Assembly (NCBI GenBank): GCA_029851945.1
Contig: JARKUZ010000092.1
Coordinates: 1 to 64,000, forward strand
Direction of reading: 5' to 3'
Length of the DNA stretch: 64,000 bases
Source of the DNA: Terrisporobacter sp.
GTDB taxonomy: Bacteria; Bacillota_A; Clostridia; Peptostreptococcales; Peptostreptococcaceae
Part shown: positions 52,750 to 62,656 of the stretch, in pieces
Position numbering within the stretch: position 1 is the stretch's first letter
How the letters are laid out: each line of letters opens with the position of its first letter
Translations under genes and position numbers: made by a program
The notes under the pieces: generated by a model
Seen by the model: only the letters and a program-made list of their open reading frames with translations
What the model was told of the DNA's origin: nothing
Databases searched by the model: none

Positions 52750-53173
52750 TATCGTGGTTAAGAAGTTTGACTGGGAGAACTACATTTACAAGTGTGTGTT
52801 GGGTGCTCAGTATGTGAAGGACAATACGGATTGTGATGATGATAGAGATAGATATTATGATTTGATTGTTGAGAATCTTGATGTTTATAATTATATGATT
52901 AAGTACGAGGTTTTTAGAAATGACAAGTTTATAATTAACGTGCTTGATATTATTGATGATAGAGGATTGGCTAAGGTGCTGAAGGCTAAGATTAAGGATA
53001 GACCTGATCTTGGTAAGGATGAGAGATATGGTAGAAGGGTGCTGTTTGAGTTTAATAAGGCGTATCCTATTGTTATGAGTCCTATGCTGGAGAAGGATGA
53101 GTTGGAGGAGTTGTTTATGGAGTATTTGGGACATTATTATGATTTGAGTGGGTTGGAGTGTGAGGTTGTTTAA
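52733..53173 (+). CDS. Unrecognised ORF with foreign codon use, possibly a gene fragment
   Basis: 146 residues, acidic, no membrane segment. It overlaps the preceding gene by 17 bases and has no ribosome site. Codons such as GTG, CTG, GAG, TTG and AAG are far commoner than in neighbours, giving a G-richer coding strand. Sequences such as YDLIVENLDVYNYMIKYEV and LFMEYLGHYYDLSGLECEVV match no family that I know. It sits directly upstream of BREX and may be the remains of a horizontally acquired gene. Confidence 0.4.
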   Translation: MKDFHNIVVKKFDWENYIYKCVLGAQYVKDNTDCDDDRDRYYDLIVENLDVYNYMIKYEVFRNDKFIINVLDIIDDRGLAKVLKAKIKDRPDLGKDERYGRRVLFEFNKAYPIVMSPMLEKDELEELFMEYLGHYYDLSGLECEVV

Positions 53174-53345
53174 AAATAGGTTTGAAAATTGATATATCTG
53201 AAAATGGTATGTCCTTTTTTATGTAGGAAACTATAATAGTAGATTTACTAGCTTATGATAATATGCCTAAGGGACTGATATAATTAAATAAAAAATGTTA
53301 TAATAATTTATAATAATTAGAAAAGTACAGAGGTGTAATATATAA
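53174..53345 (+). promoter_or_regulatory. Probable BREX promoter region
   Basis: This 170-base gap precedes brxA, the first BREX gene. It holds TATAATAAT-type -10 candidates (near 53300-53315) and AGAGGTG as ribosome site. No clear -35 or operator was found. Confidence 0.35.
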
Positions 53346-53945
53346 ATGAGCGAACAAAAATATGCAACATATACAGGAGACCAGTTTCTATTTTTTGAAT
53401 TAAAAGAATTACTGAAGTTAAAAAAAGAAAAATTAGATGATAAATCAATAAGAGAAAAAGTGAAATCAGAGAATTTGTTTCAGTATACATCATCATCTAG
53501 TATAGCAAGAGTATTGCCTCCAGTAATAAAGAGAGCTAATATTCTAGATGAGACTTTAATAGATATGGTATTAGAAGAGGATGCACAAACAGGAAAAATA
53601 ATAAATCTATATGCAATGATGAAAAGTAATAGATTATTCTTTGAATTTATGGACGAAGTAGTTAGAGAAAAATATAAGTATGGTCAACTATATATAGAAA
53701 AAAAAGATATAAATGAATTTTTTGATAGAAAGATAGAACAAAGTGAAGAGGTTGCCAGTTGGTCACATAGTAGTATACAAAAGATGAAGCAAGTTACTAT
53801 AAAATCTTTATATGAATGTGGAATGGTACAAAACATAAGAAGTGGCGATATGAATAGAATAAGTATACAACATAGCTTAAAGAGACATTTAGTGGATATA
53901 GGTGATGAAAAATATCTAATAGCTATGGGTGTAAGTGATATATAG
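53346..53945 (+). CDS. brxA: BREX protein BrxA (DUF1819)
   Basis: 199 residues. BrxA pattern: a start near YATYTGDQFLFFELKELLKL, the IREKVKSENLFQYTSSSSIA segment, then WSHSSIQKMKQVTIKSLYECGMV (about 139-161), where the conserved W-x-x-S...K-x-x-x-x-x-L winged-helix part lies. BrxA-type proteins bind DNA and are a fixed part of type 1 BREX. First gene of the operon, followed after 15 bases by brxB. Confidence 0.88.
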   Translation: MSEQKYATYTGDQFLFFELKELLKLKKEKLDDKSIREKVKSENLFQYTSSSSIARVLPPVIKRANILDETLIDMVLEEDAQTGKIINLYAMMKSNRLFFEFMDEVVREKYKYGQLYIEKKDINEFFDRKIEQSEEVASWSHSSIQKMKQVTIKSLYECGMVQNIRSGDMNRISIQHSLKRHLVDIGDEKYLIAMGVSDI

Positions 53946-53960
53946 AGGTGATTAATTAAA

Positions 53961-54518
53961 TTGATACAAGATAGATTAAGTAAAATAAAAGATAAAATAA
54001 TAAAAATAGATTTCTTAGAAGGAAAAGGAATTGCAAATGAGATAAATATTCATATATTTGACTACGAACCACAGCATGAACTTCAAGTAAGGGCAGGAAT
54101 ACAAAAGATTAAAAAAAGTTTTAACTTAGAAGTTACTGATAGAAAAATAGTAGAAATAGATTTATATGATTTATTAATAGATATAATGACGGAAGAAGAA
54201 ATACTTGAGAGTGCTATAGATATGGAAGTAGAAGATGGTAAACTAGAGGTACTAGATGCTATAACTACATTCATAACGCCAGAAAGATATGTTAAAGAAA
54301 TTAAATCAAAAATAAAATCTACGGATGTTTTATTTATAACAGGGGTGGGAAAAGTTTATCCATTTGTAAGATCTCATAATATATTGAATAACATACACGG
54401 ATTAGATAATCCAATAATAATATTTTACCCAGGTAGATATAGTGGACAGGATTTAGTATTGTTTAATAAAGTAAAGGATGAAAATTACTACAGAGGTTTT
54501 CCATTCATAACAGAGTAG
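53961..54518 (+). CDS. brxB: BREX protein BrxB (DUF1788)
   Basis: 185 residues from a TTG start (AGAGGTGATTAA is its ribosome site). DUF1788 features: N-terminal IQDRLSKIKDKI, a central IEIDLYDLLIDIM-type strand, and C-terminal DVLFITGVGKVYPFVRSHNI and IIFYPGRYSGQDLVLF. BrxB is a small essential BREX component that interacts with PglZ. It is followed by brxC after 30 bases. Confidence 0.9.
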   Translation: MIQDRLSKIKDKIIKIDFLEGKGIANEINIHIFDYEPQHELQVRAGIQKIKKSFNLEVTDRKIVEIDLYDLLIDIMTEEEILESAIDMEVEDGKLEVLDAITTFITPERYVKEIKSKIKSTDVLFITGVGKVYPFVRSHNILNNIHGLDNPIIIFYPGRYSGQDLVLFNKVKDENYYRGFPFITE

Positions 54519-54548
54519 AAAAGTTTTAATAGGTGGGAGGATAGAAAT

Positions 54549-57500
54549 ATGGAATTAAAACAAATGTTTAAAAGAGATATAACAAGAGACATAAAGGGCG
54601 TAATTGTTATAGGTGAGGATCAAAAAATAAAAGAAGAGTTAGATGAATATGTAGTAACTAAAGAAATAGCTAAGCATTTAGGTAAATTTTATCAAAACTA
54701 TACAAAAGGAATAGATGGTAAAACAGAAAGAATGGCAGTATGGATATCTGGTTTCTTTGGATCAGGTAAATCTCACTTCCTAAAAATGCTTTCTTATATC
54801 CTAAGTGATGTAGAAGTAGATGGAAAAAAACCAGTAGAATATTTTGAAAATAAAATAGAAGATAAAATGCTTTATGCAGATATGGAAAGATGTTCAAGAA
54901 TAAACACTGAAACAATACTATTTAATATAGATTCTAAAAATCCAGATAAAGATAAAACTAATGCAATATTATATACCTTTTTAAAAGTATTTAATGAGCA
55001 TAGAGGATTTTCTGGAGAAAAACCAGGACTTGCAGAATTTGAAAAAAGTTTATGTGAGGAAGGTATTTATGAAGATTTTAAGAGTGCTTTCCAAAGAATA
55101 ACAGGTAGAGATTGGTTAGAAAGAAGAAATGCTTATAAGTTTGATGCAAAGAAAATAGCACAAGCATTAATTGAAATATCTGATAATATTACAGAAGAGT
55201 CAGCACTAGGATTAATTAATAATATAAATGATTATCAAGTAAGTATAGAAGACTTTGCGACAGAAGTGAAAAAATATATAGATACAAAAGATGATAATTT
55301 CCATTTAGTATTTTTAGTTGATGAGGTTGGTCAGTTTATAGGTGATAATAGTGATCTAATGATAAATCTACAAACAATTACAGAAGACCTTAGAAAAAAA
55401 TGTGAGGGTAGAGTTTGGGTAGTAGTTACAGCTCAGGAAAGTATAGATGATATTTTAAAAGTAAAGGGAGATGACTTCTCTAAAATACAAGGTAGATTTG
55501 ATACTAAATTAAGCTTATCATCTGTATCAGTAGATGAGGTAATAAAGAAACGTATTTTAGATAAAACACCACAAGCAGTAATAGACTTAAAAGAACTATA
55601 TTCAAAAGAAGAATACACATTAAAGAACTTAATTAAATTTGAAGATGGCAGATCAGATTTATTAGGATATTCAAATGAAACTGAATTTGTGGAAGTTTAT
55701 CCTTTTATACCATATCAATTTAATTTACTGCAAAGTGTATTTGAACAAGTAAGAAAACATGGTAACTCCGGGAAGCATTTATCTAAAGGTGAAAGATCTA
55801 TGCTAGAAGCTTTCCAAAAATCAGCAGAAGAGTATTTAGACAAAAGTGGAGATATATTAATACCGTTTGATGCATTTTATGGAACTATAAGTCAATTTTT
55901 AAATCCTACAATAACAAGAGTTATAACGAGGGCAGAAAATAATCCAGCATTAAAAGATGATGAGATGAATCTAAGAGTATTAAAAACTTTATTTATGCTG
56001 AAATATATAGGCGAAATACCAGAAAACATAGATAATATAACTACTCTTTTAATAACTGATATACATGAAAAAAGAAGTGAATTAGAACCTAAAGTAAGAG
56101 AATCTTTAAGAAAATTAGAAAAAGAAACTCTTATACAAAAAGATACACAAAATGAAAAAGAGAGATATATATTCTTAACAGATGACGAACAAGATGTAAG
56201 TAGAGAAATAAAATATGTAAGATTAGATGATGGTAGTGTGAGAAATGAAATAGCAGGATATATATTCGATCAAATATATGATATTAAAAAGTATAGATAT
56301 AAAGATATATATGATTTTGATGTAAATAGAAAGGTAGATGGTGAACCTTTTAAAAGACAAATTGGAAATATAGGTATCCACATTTTATCTCATAATAGCA
56401 GTAATTATAATGTTAGTCAGCAAGAATTAATAATGAAGTCAAGAGATAATAGTGAGGTAATTGTAAGGCTAGGTAATAATGATAAATATGTTGAATTACT
56501 TAAAGAAGCTTTAAAAATTGAATCATATATAAAGAAAAAAGATGAGGCACATTTACCTACCAATATAAAAAATATAATAAATAACAAAAAAGATGAAATA
56601 AGAGGTAAAAAAAATAGAGCGAAAGATCTTATAGAATTAGCTATAAAAGATGCAGAATTTATAGTTAATGGAAATGTAGAAGAGATAAAAGGTTCAACAG
56701 TAAGAGAAAAGCTAAATAGTGCATTGGAAAAATCTACAAAAATAGTATATAAGAGAATAGATGAAATAAAGAAAAATTTATATTCAGAAGGTGATATAGA
56801 AGATATACTAAATCCTAATGCTGAAATAACATTTGGAGACATTAACTTTGAAGAAGTGAATACATCAGCAATTAGAGATGTGATGGAGTATATAAAGCTA
56901 ATGAGTAAAGAAATATCATTAAAAGATATATTAGATAGATATACTCAACCTACCTATGGATGGAAAATACTTGATATACAAGGTATCGTAGCAGTATTGT
57001 TTAAAAATCAAGAAATAAAAATAAGACATAATGGAAAATATTTAAATATAGCTGATTATAAGAAAATTACAAAGACTTTAGCAACGTCATCAGAAAAAGA
57101 AAACTTGATGATATCAGTAAGAGATAAAGTGGATGCAAAGCTTATAAAAAATACAAAAGATGCAGCTTATGAAATCTTTGAGAATATAAAGCTACCTGAT
57201 GATGAGGATTTATTAGCATCAGAAATAAAGAAATCTATAGAAAATGAATTACAAGAAATAAAAATATATCTTATTAAGTATGATGATAAAAAATATCCAG
57301 GCAAAAGTATATTTGAAAAAGGTATAGATCTATTTGAACAATTTAAATATGATACGGATAATATAGTTTTATTTAAAAAGTTAGTTAAACTAGAAGAGGA
57401 TATATTAGACTGGAAGGATGTCGAAAGAACAGCAAAAGCATTCTTTGCTAATCAAAAAGACTTATTTGATTTAGGATTAAGAACATTAAATAAATATAAT

Positions 57501-58100
57501 AACAATAAAGATGAGATACAAAATATTCAGTTAGAAGAAAATATATCTAAGTTAAAAGATATAATAGAAGATCCTGTACCATACAAGAAAATAAGAAATA
57601 TACAAGATTTAGTTAATGCTATAGAATCTAGTTTAAATGAGGTTATACAAGAAAAAAGAAAAGAAGCTATAGATGAAATAAACGAAATTAAGAATAATTT
57701 ATTAGAAAAAGCAAAAGAAGATGGGGTAACATCTAGAACTAAACAAATTATTGAAGAATTTTATCAAAGATATATAGATGATATATCAAATTTTACAGAA
57801 ATTCATAGAATAAATAGTGCTAGATTTACTTGCAATGATAAAAAAGTTACCCATGAAGTTAATATAGAAAGAGATATAGCTAACTTTAAAAAACAAGAAT
57901 CTGAAACAGGTAAATCAAAAGGTGTTGAAGTAAAGGAAACACCAGAACCTGCAAAGAAAATAGAAAGAGTTAAAATTAGTAAAATAGTAACTAGAAGACT
58001 GTTATTAAGTGATAATGATGTAGATGAATATATAAAAACACTAGAAAAAGAGTTGAAAAAAATCATAAAAGAAGATAAAGAAATACAAATAATAGATTAA
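54549..58100 (+). CDS. brxC: BREX ATPase BrxC/PglY
   Basis: 1183 residues, normal for BrxC. The P-loop GFFGSGKSHFLKML covers about 68-81; Walker B is in HLVFLVDEVGQFIGD (about 250-266); VEVYPFIPYQFNLLQSVFEQ lies near 385. Long coiled-coil parts fill the C-terminal half. This AAA-type ATPase is the central motor-like part of BREX and works with PglX and PglZ to block phage DNA replication. GTGGGAGGATAG precedes the ATG. Confidence 0.93.
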   Translation: MELKQMFKRDITRDIKGVIVIGEDQKIKEELDEYVVTKEIAKHLGKFYQNYTKGIDGKTERMAVWISGFFGSGKSHFLKMLSYILSDVEVDGKKPVEYFENKIEDKMLYADMERCSRINTETILFNIDSKNPDKDKTNAILYTFLKVFNEHRGFSGEKPGLAEFEKSLCEEGIYEDFKSAFQRITGRDWLERRNAYKFDAKKIAQALIEISDNITEESALGLINNINDYQVSIEDFATEVKKYIDTKDDNFHLVFLVDEVGQFIGDNSDLMINLQTITEDLRKKCEGRVWVVVTAQESIDDILKVKGDDFSKIQGRFDTKLSLSSVSVDEVIKKRILDKTPQAVIDLKELYSKEEYTLKNLIKFEDGRSDLLGYSNETEFVEVYPFIPYQFNLLQSVFEQVRKHGNSGKHLSKGERSMLEAFQKSAEEYLDKSGDILIPFDAFYGTISQFLNPTITRVITRAENNPALKDDEMNLRVLKTLFMLKYIGEIPENIDNITTLLITDIHEKRSELEPKVRESLRKLEKETLIQKDTQNEKERYIFLTDDEQDVSREIKYVRLDDGSVRNEIAGYIFDQIYDIKKYRYKDIYDFDVNRKVDGEPFKRQIGNIGIHILSHNSSNYNVSQQELIMKSRDNSEVIVRLGNNDKYVELLKEALKIESYIKKKDEAHLPTNIKNIINNKKDEIRGKKNRAKDLIELAIKDAEFIVNGNVEEIKGSTVREKLNSALEKSTKIVYKRIDEIKKNLYSEGDIEDILNPNAEITFGDINFEEVNTSAIRDVMEYIKLMSKEISLKDILDRYTQPTYGWKILDIQGIVAVLFKNQEIKIRHNGKYLNIADYKKITKTLATSSEKENLMISVRDKVDAKLIKNTKDAAYEIFENIKLPDDEDLLASEIKKSIENELQEIKIYLIKYDDKKYPGKSIFEKGIDLFEQFKYDTDNIVLFKKLVKLEEDILDWKDVERTAKAFFANQKDLFDLGLRTLNKYNNNKDEIQNIQLEENISKLKDIIEDPVPYKKIRNIQDLVNAIESSLNEVIQEKRKEAIDEINEIKNNLLEKAKEDGVTSRTKQIIEEFYQRYIDDISNFTEIHRINSARFTCNDKKVTHEVNIERDIANFKKQESETGKSKGVEVKETPEPAKKIERVKISKIVTRRLLLSDNDVDEYIKTLEKELKKIIKEDKEIQIID

Positions 58101-58107
58101 TAATAAG

Positions 58108-58139
58108 GATATTCCCATTGAATAATAATCAATGGGAAT
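58108..58139 (+). repeat. Hairpin between brxC and pglX
   Basis: ATATTCCCATTGA pairs with TCAATGGGAATAT across about 7 bases, in the 69-base gap. No T run follows, so it may slow ribosomes or protect mRNA ends rather than terminate. Confidence 0.6.
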
Positions 58140-58169
58140 ATGTCTATTTTATACATAGGGAGGAATGAC

Positions 58170-61100
58170 ATGGATAAAAGTATTCTTCAAAAGTTTGCTA
58201 TAGAGGCAAGAAGAGAACTGAGAGAAAAAATAAAAGCAAAGGCTTATGAATATGGCATCAAAGAAGATGAAATAAAAAAGGGCGAAATTGAAAGTAGTGA
58301 TTCCATAGTTGTAAATGGAAAGACACTAAACAAGAATGAAAAAGACCAAAGAAGAAAACTTATAGAAAAAATAGAAACATTAAATGAAGAAGGAAGTAAT
58401 GGATTTGATTTAGTTATAGAAGAAGTTGCATACACTTGGTTTAATAGAATGATGGCTCTTAGATTTATGGAGGTAAACAGATATATAAAAACGAGAGTGT
58501 TATCATCAGAAGAAGATAATAACATACCAGATATAGTAACAGAAGCACTAGATATAAGTTTTAAAAATGTAGAATTAGATGAAGAATATATAAGAGAACT
58601 TAAACTAAGTACTGATATAGATGCAACACAAAAACTATTTAAGTATATGGTAATAAACCAATGTAATGAACTACATAATATGCTTCCATTTATGTTTGAG
58701 AAAATTAGTGATTATACAGAATTACTATTTCCAAATGGACTATTAGATGAAGGATCATTTGTATCAAAAATGATAGATACAAACTATATACCAGAAGAAG
58801 ATTGGGAGCAAGTAGAAATCATAGGATGGTTATATCAGTATTATATAGCTGAAGAAAAAGATAGAGTAATAAAGGCTAAGAAAAAATATAAAAAAGAAGA
58901 AATACCATTTGCTACACAATTATTCACGCCTAAATGGATTGTAAAATATATGGTGCAAAACTCATTAGGTAGATACTGGATAGAATCACATCCAGAAGAT
59001 GAAGAGTTAAAAAAAGAATGGGAATTTTATTTAGAAAATCCTGAAAAAGAACCAGACTTTGAAGAAAAAATAGCTCCATATGTAAATAAAGAGTTAAATG
59101 TAGAAGATATAAAATGCTTTGATCCTGCATGTGGATCGGGACATATATTAGTTTATATGTTTGAAGTTTTATATGAAATATACTCAAGAGTAGGATACGA
59201 AGAAAGAGAAATACCAAGACTTATTATAGAAAATAACTTATATGGACTTGATATTGATGATAGAGCATATCAACTTGCTTGTTTTGCAGTTGTTATGAAA
59301 GGAGCAAGTTATAACAAGAGATTACTTAGAAGTATTGAAAGAGATGGTATTAAGTTAAATATAGCATCTATTCAAGAAACTAATAATTTAAATGATACTG
59401 ATATAGCCTATATTGCTGGAGAGAAAAGTGGAAAGAACTTTGATAAGACTAAAAAGTTTATTGAGACTTTCTATAATGGAAAGACTTATGGTTCTCTTAT
59501 AAAGATTGATGAGTTTGATAAGGCATTTTTCGAGGAGAGATTAGAGTATCTAAAAAACAATCCTGTTGATGATATAGAAATGCAATCATCTAAGGAAAAC
59601 GGTGTAGATGAATTATTAGAAGAACTTATAAGTCAAGCTGATATAATGATTAAAACCTATGATCTATTAATAACTAATCCTCCATATATGGGAAATAGAT
59701 ATATGAATTCTGAACTTACAGATTTCATTTCAGAAAACTATACAAAAAATAAATATGATATGTTCTCTGCATTTATGGAATATTGTATGTTAAAAACTAA
59801 GAGTAATGGACAATTAGGATTTATAACACCATATGTATGGATGTTTATATCATCTTATATAGAGTTAAGAAAGTATATAGTAAATGGAAAAACAATAAGT
59901 TCATTAGTCCAGTTAGAATATAACGCATTTGAAGCCGCTGTTGTTCCCGTATGTTCTTTCACCTTAAGAAATTATAAATCAGATATAATAGGAGAATATA
60001 TTAGATTGTCAGATTTTAAAGGTGTTGAAAATCAATCTAGAAAGACTTTAGAAGCGATAGTTAATGAAAATTGTGGATACAGATATAGAGTAAGTACTGG
60101 GAGTTTTAAGGATATACCTGGATTTGCTATTGCATATTGGGCAGGAGATAAGTTTAGTAAAATATTTATTGAAAATAAAAGTATCAAATCTATTGGTGAA
60201 CCAAAGGTAGGGTTACAAACAGGAGATAATAATAAATTTCTTAGAATTTGGCAAGAAGTTGCTATAGATAAACTTAGTTTAAATATTGATAATAGGAGAT
60301 TTACAATAAATAGCCCTTGGAGGTGGTTTCCATACAATAAAGGGGGAGGATATAAGAAGTGGTATGGTAATAATGAGTTTGTAGTTAATTGGGAAAATGA
60401 TGGATATGAAATTAGAAACTTTAAAAATAGTAGTGGTACACTAAAATCAAGACCTCAAAACTTAGACTATTACTTTAGAACTTGTATTTCATGGTGCAAA
60501 GTTACAAATATACAAGTATCATTTAGATATATACCAGAAGGTTTTATATTTGATGTTGCAGGATGTTCATTGTTTATTGATAATGAAGAAAAACTATTAG
60601 AGGTATTAGGTATAGTTAATTCAAAGGTTATTAATGAGATGCTAAAGTTTATGAGTCCAACAATGAATTATGAAGTAGGACAGATAGGAGACTTACCAAT
60701 AGTTGATACTAAAGAGTATAAAAATGAAATAATATCATTAGTTAAATCATGTATAGATATATCAAAGAAAGATTGGGATTTATATGAACAATCATGGGAC
60801 TTTAAAAAGCCATATATAATGAGTAATAAAAAAGATACAATACAAAAAAGTTTAGAGAATTTTAATTTGTATTTAGATAAGAATTTTAATAAATTAAAGT
60901 ATAATGAAGAAAAAATAAATGAATTAGTTTCAATGGCTTATGGTATAGAAAATGATATAGATAATAAAGTTACTGATGAGGAGATAATATTAAATATTCC
61001 AAATATAGAAAGAGATATAAAATCATTTATATCTTATGCAGTAGGATGTATGTTAGGACGATATTCACTTGACCAAGAAGGTCTAGTATATGCAGGTGGA

Positions 61101-61721
61101 AAATTTGATTCATCTAAATACATTACATTTAAAGCTGATGAAGATAATATAATACCAATATTAGATGAAAGTTACTTTGAAGATGATATAGTAAGTAGAT
61201 TTATAGAGTTTGTAAAAATAACATTTGGAGAAGAAACTTTAAATAAAAACTTAGATTATATAGCAGAAACTCTAGGTAAAAGATCAGGAGAATCATCGAG
61301 AGATACCATAAGAAGATATTTCTTAAATGATTTCTATAAAGATCATGTTCAAACATATAAAAAGAGACCAATATACTGGTTAGTTACATCTGGTAAGCAA
61401 AAGGCATTTAATGCGTTAATATATATGCATAGATATGATAAAAATACTTTATCAAGAATTAGAACGGACTATGTTCATCCACTTCAACATAAGTTAGAAG
61501 TAGAAAAAACTAGATTAGAGGAGGATTTAAGTTTAGCTACGAAGGCTAGCGAGAGAAATCCGATAAGTAAAAAGATTTCAAACTTAGACAAGCAGATAGA
61601 CGAACTTAAAAAGTTTGAAGAAGTATTACATGATTTTGCTGATAAACAGATAGAAATAGATTTAGATGATGGTGTAGTTCATAACTATGCTATGTTTAAG
61701 GGATTATTAGCTAAAATATAA
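58170..61721 (+). CDS. pglX: BREX adenine-specific DNA methyltransferase PglX
   Basis: 1183 residues from ATG 58170; AGGGAGGAATGAC is its ribosome site, and a longer reading from 58140 is unlikely. Motif I FDPACGSGH is at about 317-325 and the catalytic NPPY at 503-506. The N-terminal RREL-type helical part and the C-terminal target-recognition and SAM-associated regions are present. It methylates an asymmetric adenine site to mark self DNA and is needed for defence. Intact with no stop or homopolymer break, although pglX is often phase variable. Confidence 0.95.
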   Translation: MDKSILQKFAIEARRELREKIKAKAYEYGIKEDEIKKGEIESSDSIVVNGKTLNKNEKDQRRKLIEKIETLNEEGSNGFDLVIEEVAYTWFNRMMALRFMEVNRYIKTRVLSSEEDNNIPDIVTEALDISFKNVELDEEYIRELKLSTDIDATQKLFKYMVINQCNELHNMLPFMFEKISDYTELLFPNGLLDEGSFVSKMIDTNYIPEEDWEQVEIIGWLYQYYIAEEKDRVIKAKKKYKKEEIPFATQLFTPKWIVKYMVQNSLGRYWIESHPEDEELKKEWEFYLENPEKEPDFEEKIAPYVNKELNVEDIKCFDPACGSGHILVYMFEVLYEIYSRVGYEEREIPRLIIENNLYGLDIDDRAYQLACFAVVMKGASYNKRLLRSIERDGIKLNIASIQETNNLNDTDIAYIAGEKSGKNFDKTKKFIETFYNGKTYGSLIKIDEFDKAFFEERLEYLKNNPVDDIEMQSSKENGVDELLEELISQADIMIKTYDLLITNPPYMGNRYMNSELTDFISENYTKNKYDMFSAFMEYCMLKTKSNGQLGFITPYVWMFISSYIELRKYIVNGKTISSLVQLEYNAFEAAVVPVCSFTLRNYKSDIIGEYIRLSDFKGVENQSRKTLEAIVNENCGYRYRVSTGSFKDIPGFAIAYWAGDKFSKIFIENKSIKSIGEPKVGLQTGDNNKFLRIWQEVAIDKLSLNIDNRRFTINSPWRWFPYNKGGGYKKWYGNNEFVVNWENDGYEIRNFKNSSGTLKSRPQNLDYYFRTCISWCKVTNIQVSFRYIPEGFIFDVAGCSLFIDNEEKLLEVLGIVNSKVINEMLKFMSPTMNYEVGQIGDLPIVDTKEYKNEIISLVKSCIDISKKDWDLYEQSWDFKKPYIMSNKKDTIQKSLENFNLYLDKNFNKLKYNEEKINELVSMAYGIENDIDNKVTDEEIILNIPNIERDIKSFISYAVGCMLGRYSLDQEGLVYAGGKFDSSKYITFKADEDNIIPILDESYFEDDIVSRFIEFVKITFGEETLNKNLDYIAETLGKRSGESSRDTIRRYFLNDFYKDHVQTYKKRPIYWLVTSGKQKAFNALIYMHRYDKNTLSRIRTDYVHPLQHKLEVEKTRLEEDLSLATKASERNPISKKISNLDKQIDELKKFEEVLHDFADKQIEIDLDDGVVHNYAMFKGLLAKI

Positions 61722-61723
61722 TT

Positions 61724-61765
61724 TATTAAAGCACTTACAGATATTATGTGAGTGCTTTAGTTTTG
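61724..61765 (+). terminator. Hairpin between pglX and the 61776 gene
   Basis: AAAGCACTTACA pairs with TGTGAGTGCTTT, followed by TAGTTTT. It could act as a partial terminator lowering expression of the last genes. Confidence 0.65.
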
Positions 61766-61775
61766 GGAGGTCAAG

Positions 61776-62519
61776 ATGAAAAATAGAAAAATATACACAG
61801 TACTAATAGCAATAGGATTTATAGCAGGTGTGGTTTACTCAAGATATACAAATATGATAGATAATTCAGATGTTATTAGCTTTTTAGGTTCTATATTTGG
61901 AGCTTTGATAGGAATATGGGGAGCTTTATATGTTATATATAAAGATAGAAATCATGAAAAAGAAAAAAGTATAGAAAATTTAATGGAGATGTTTAAACAT
62001 ACATACATCTGGGCATATCCTAGATATTATATAGGCGCATCAAATAGTATTGAATCTTTAAGTGATCCTATAGTTCCTTTGATATATGATGAAAAGTGGA
62101 AGGAATATGTGATTAATATAGACAATACACATCACAAAAGATTTTTATTATCTTGGTTCTATACATTAGAATCTCTTGATAATAAGAATAAATTTATAGC
62201 TAAAGTAAAGAAGGAACAGATTGAAGAAGCCTTGAAAATATTAAAATTCTATAATATGTATAATAAAGAAGTTAAAGATTTAGAAGATATAATGAACGAA
62301 AATGATATGCAATTAATTAAGAAAAAAATATCTAGTCTTTCAAATGAATACAATAGGATAATTAATGAATATATTGAAAGATCAGAAGTAGAACAAGAAG
62401 AATATGAATCCCAAATAGAAGAAGATAGTAGTTATGAAGAGCAACTAGATATACAAATATCAAGACTTGTAAGAGAATATGATGAAGGGATAGTAAATAA
62501 TAGTATATATAAATTCTAA
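61776..62519 (+). CDS. Unknown membrane protein inserted between pglX and pglZ
   Basis: 247 residues. Two N-terminal helices (about 7-24 and 34-54; SFLGSIFGALIGIWGALYVI) are followed by a cytosolic, highly charged, mostly helical domain (about 60-247) ending with an acidic stretch (EVEQEEYESQIEEDSSYEEQ). GGGAGGTCAAG precedes the ATG. It lies inside the BREX operon in the position of accessory genes. The helix-then-cytosolic-domain plan resembles many small effector or sensor proteins in defence islands. I do not recognise it and it has no catalytic motif that I can see. Confidence 0.65.
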   Translation: MKNRKIYTVLIAIGFIAGVVYSRYTNMIDNSDVISFLGSIFGALIGIWGALYVIYKDRNHEKEKSIENLMEMFKHTYIWAYPRYYIGASNSIESLSDPIVPLIYDEKWKEYVINIDNTHHKRFLLSWFYTLESLDNKNKFIAKVKKEQIEEALKILKFYNMYNKEVKDLEDIMNENDMQLIKKKISSLSNEYNRIINEYIERSEVEQEEYESQIEEDSSYEEQLDIQISRLVREYDEGIVNNSIYKF

Positions 62520-62567
62520 TGGGTAAATTTTAAGCTCAACAAAATAGGAAAAACTGTTAAAAAAATT

Positions 62568-62616
62568 GTATATACCTATAACTATTTATATAATAGTTAT
62601 AGGTATATTTTATTTA
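62568..62616 (+). terminator. Strong hairpin between the 61776 gene and pglZ
   Basis: ATATACCTATAACTATT pairs with AATAGTTATAGGTATAT around TATAT, followed by TTTATTT. This would terminate or attenuate before pglZ, leaving pglZ possibly under its own promoter. Confidence 0.75.
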
Positions 62617-62656
62617 AGTAATAATATATGTAGTAAATAAAATAGGAGTGAGCTTA

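Noticed and set aside
52706..53134. 142-codon minus-strand frame opposite the 52733 ORF
   Set aside because: Leucine/isoleucine/histidine-rich antisense product caused by the strand's skewed composition; no start signal.
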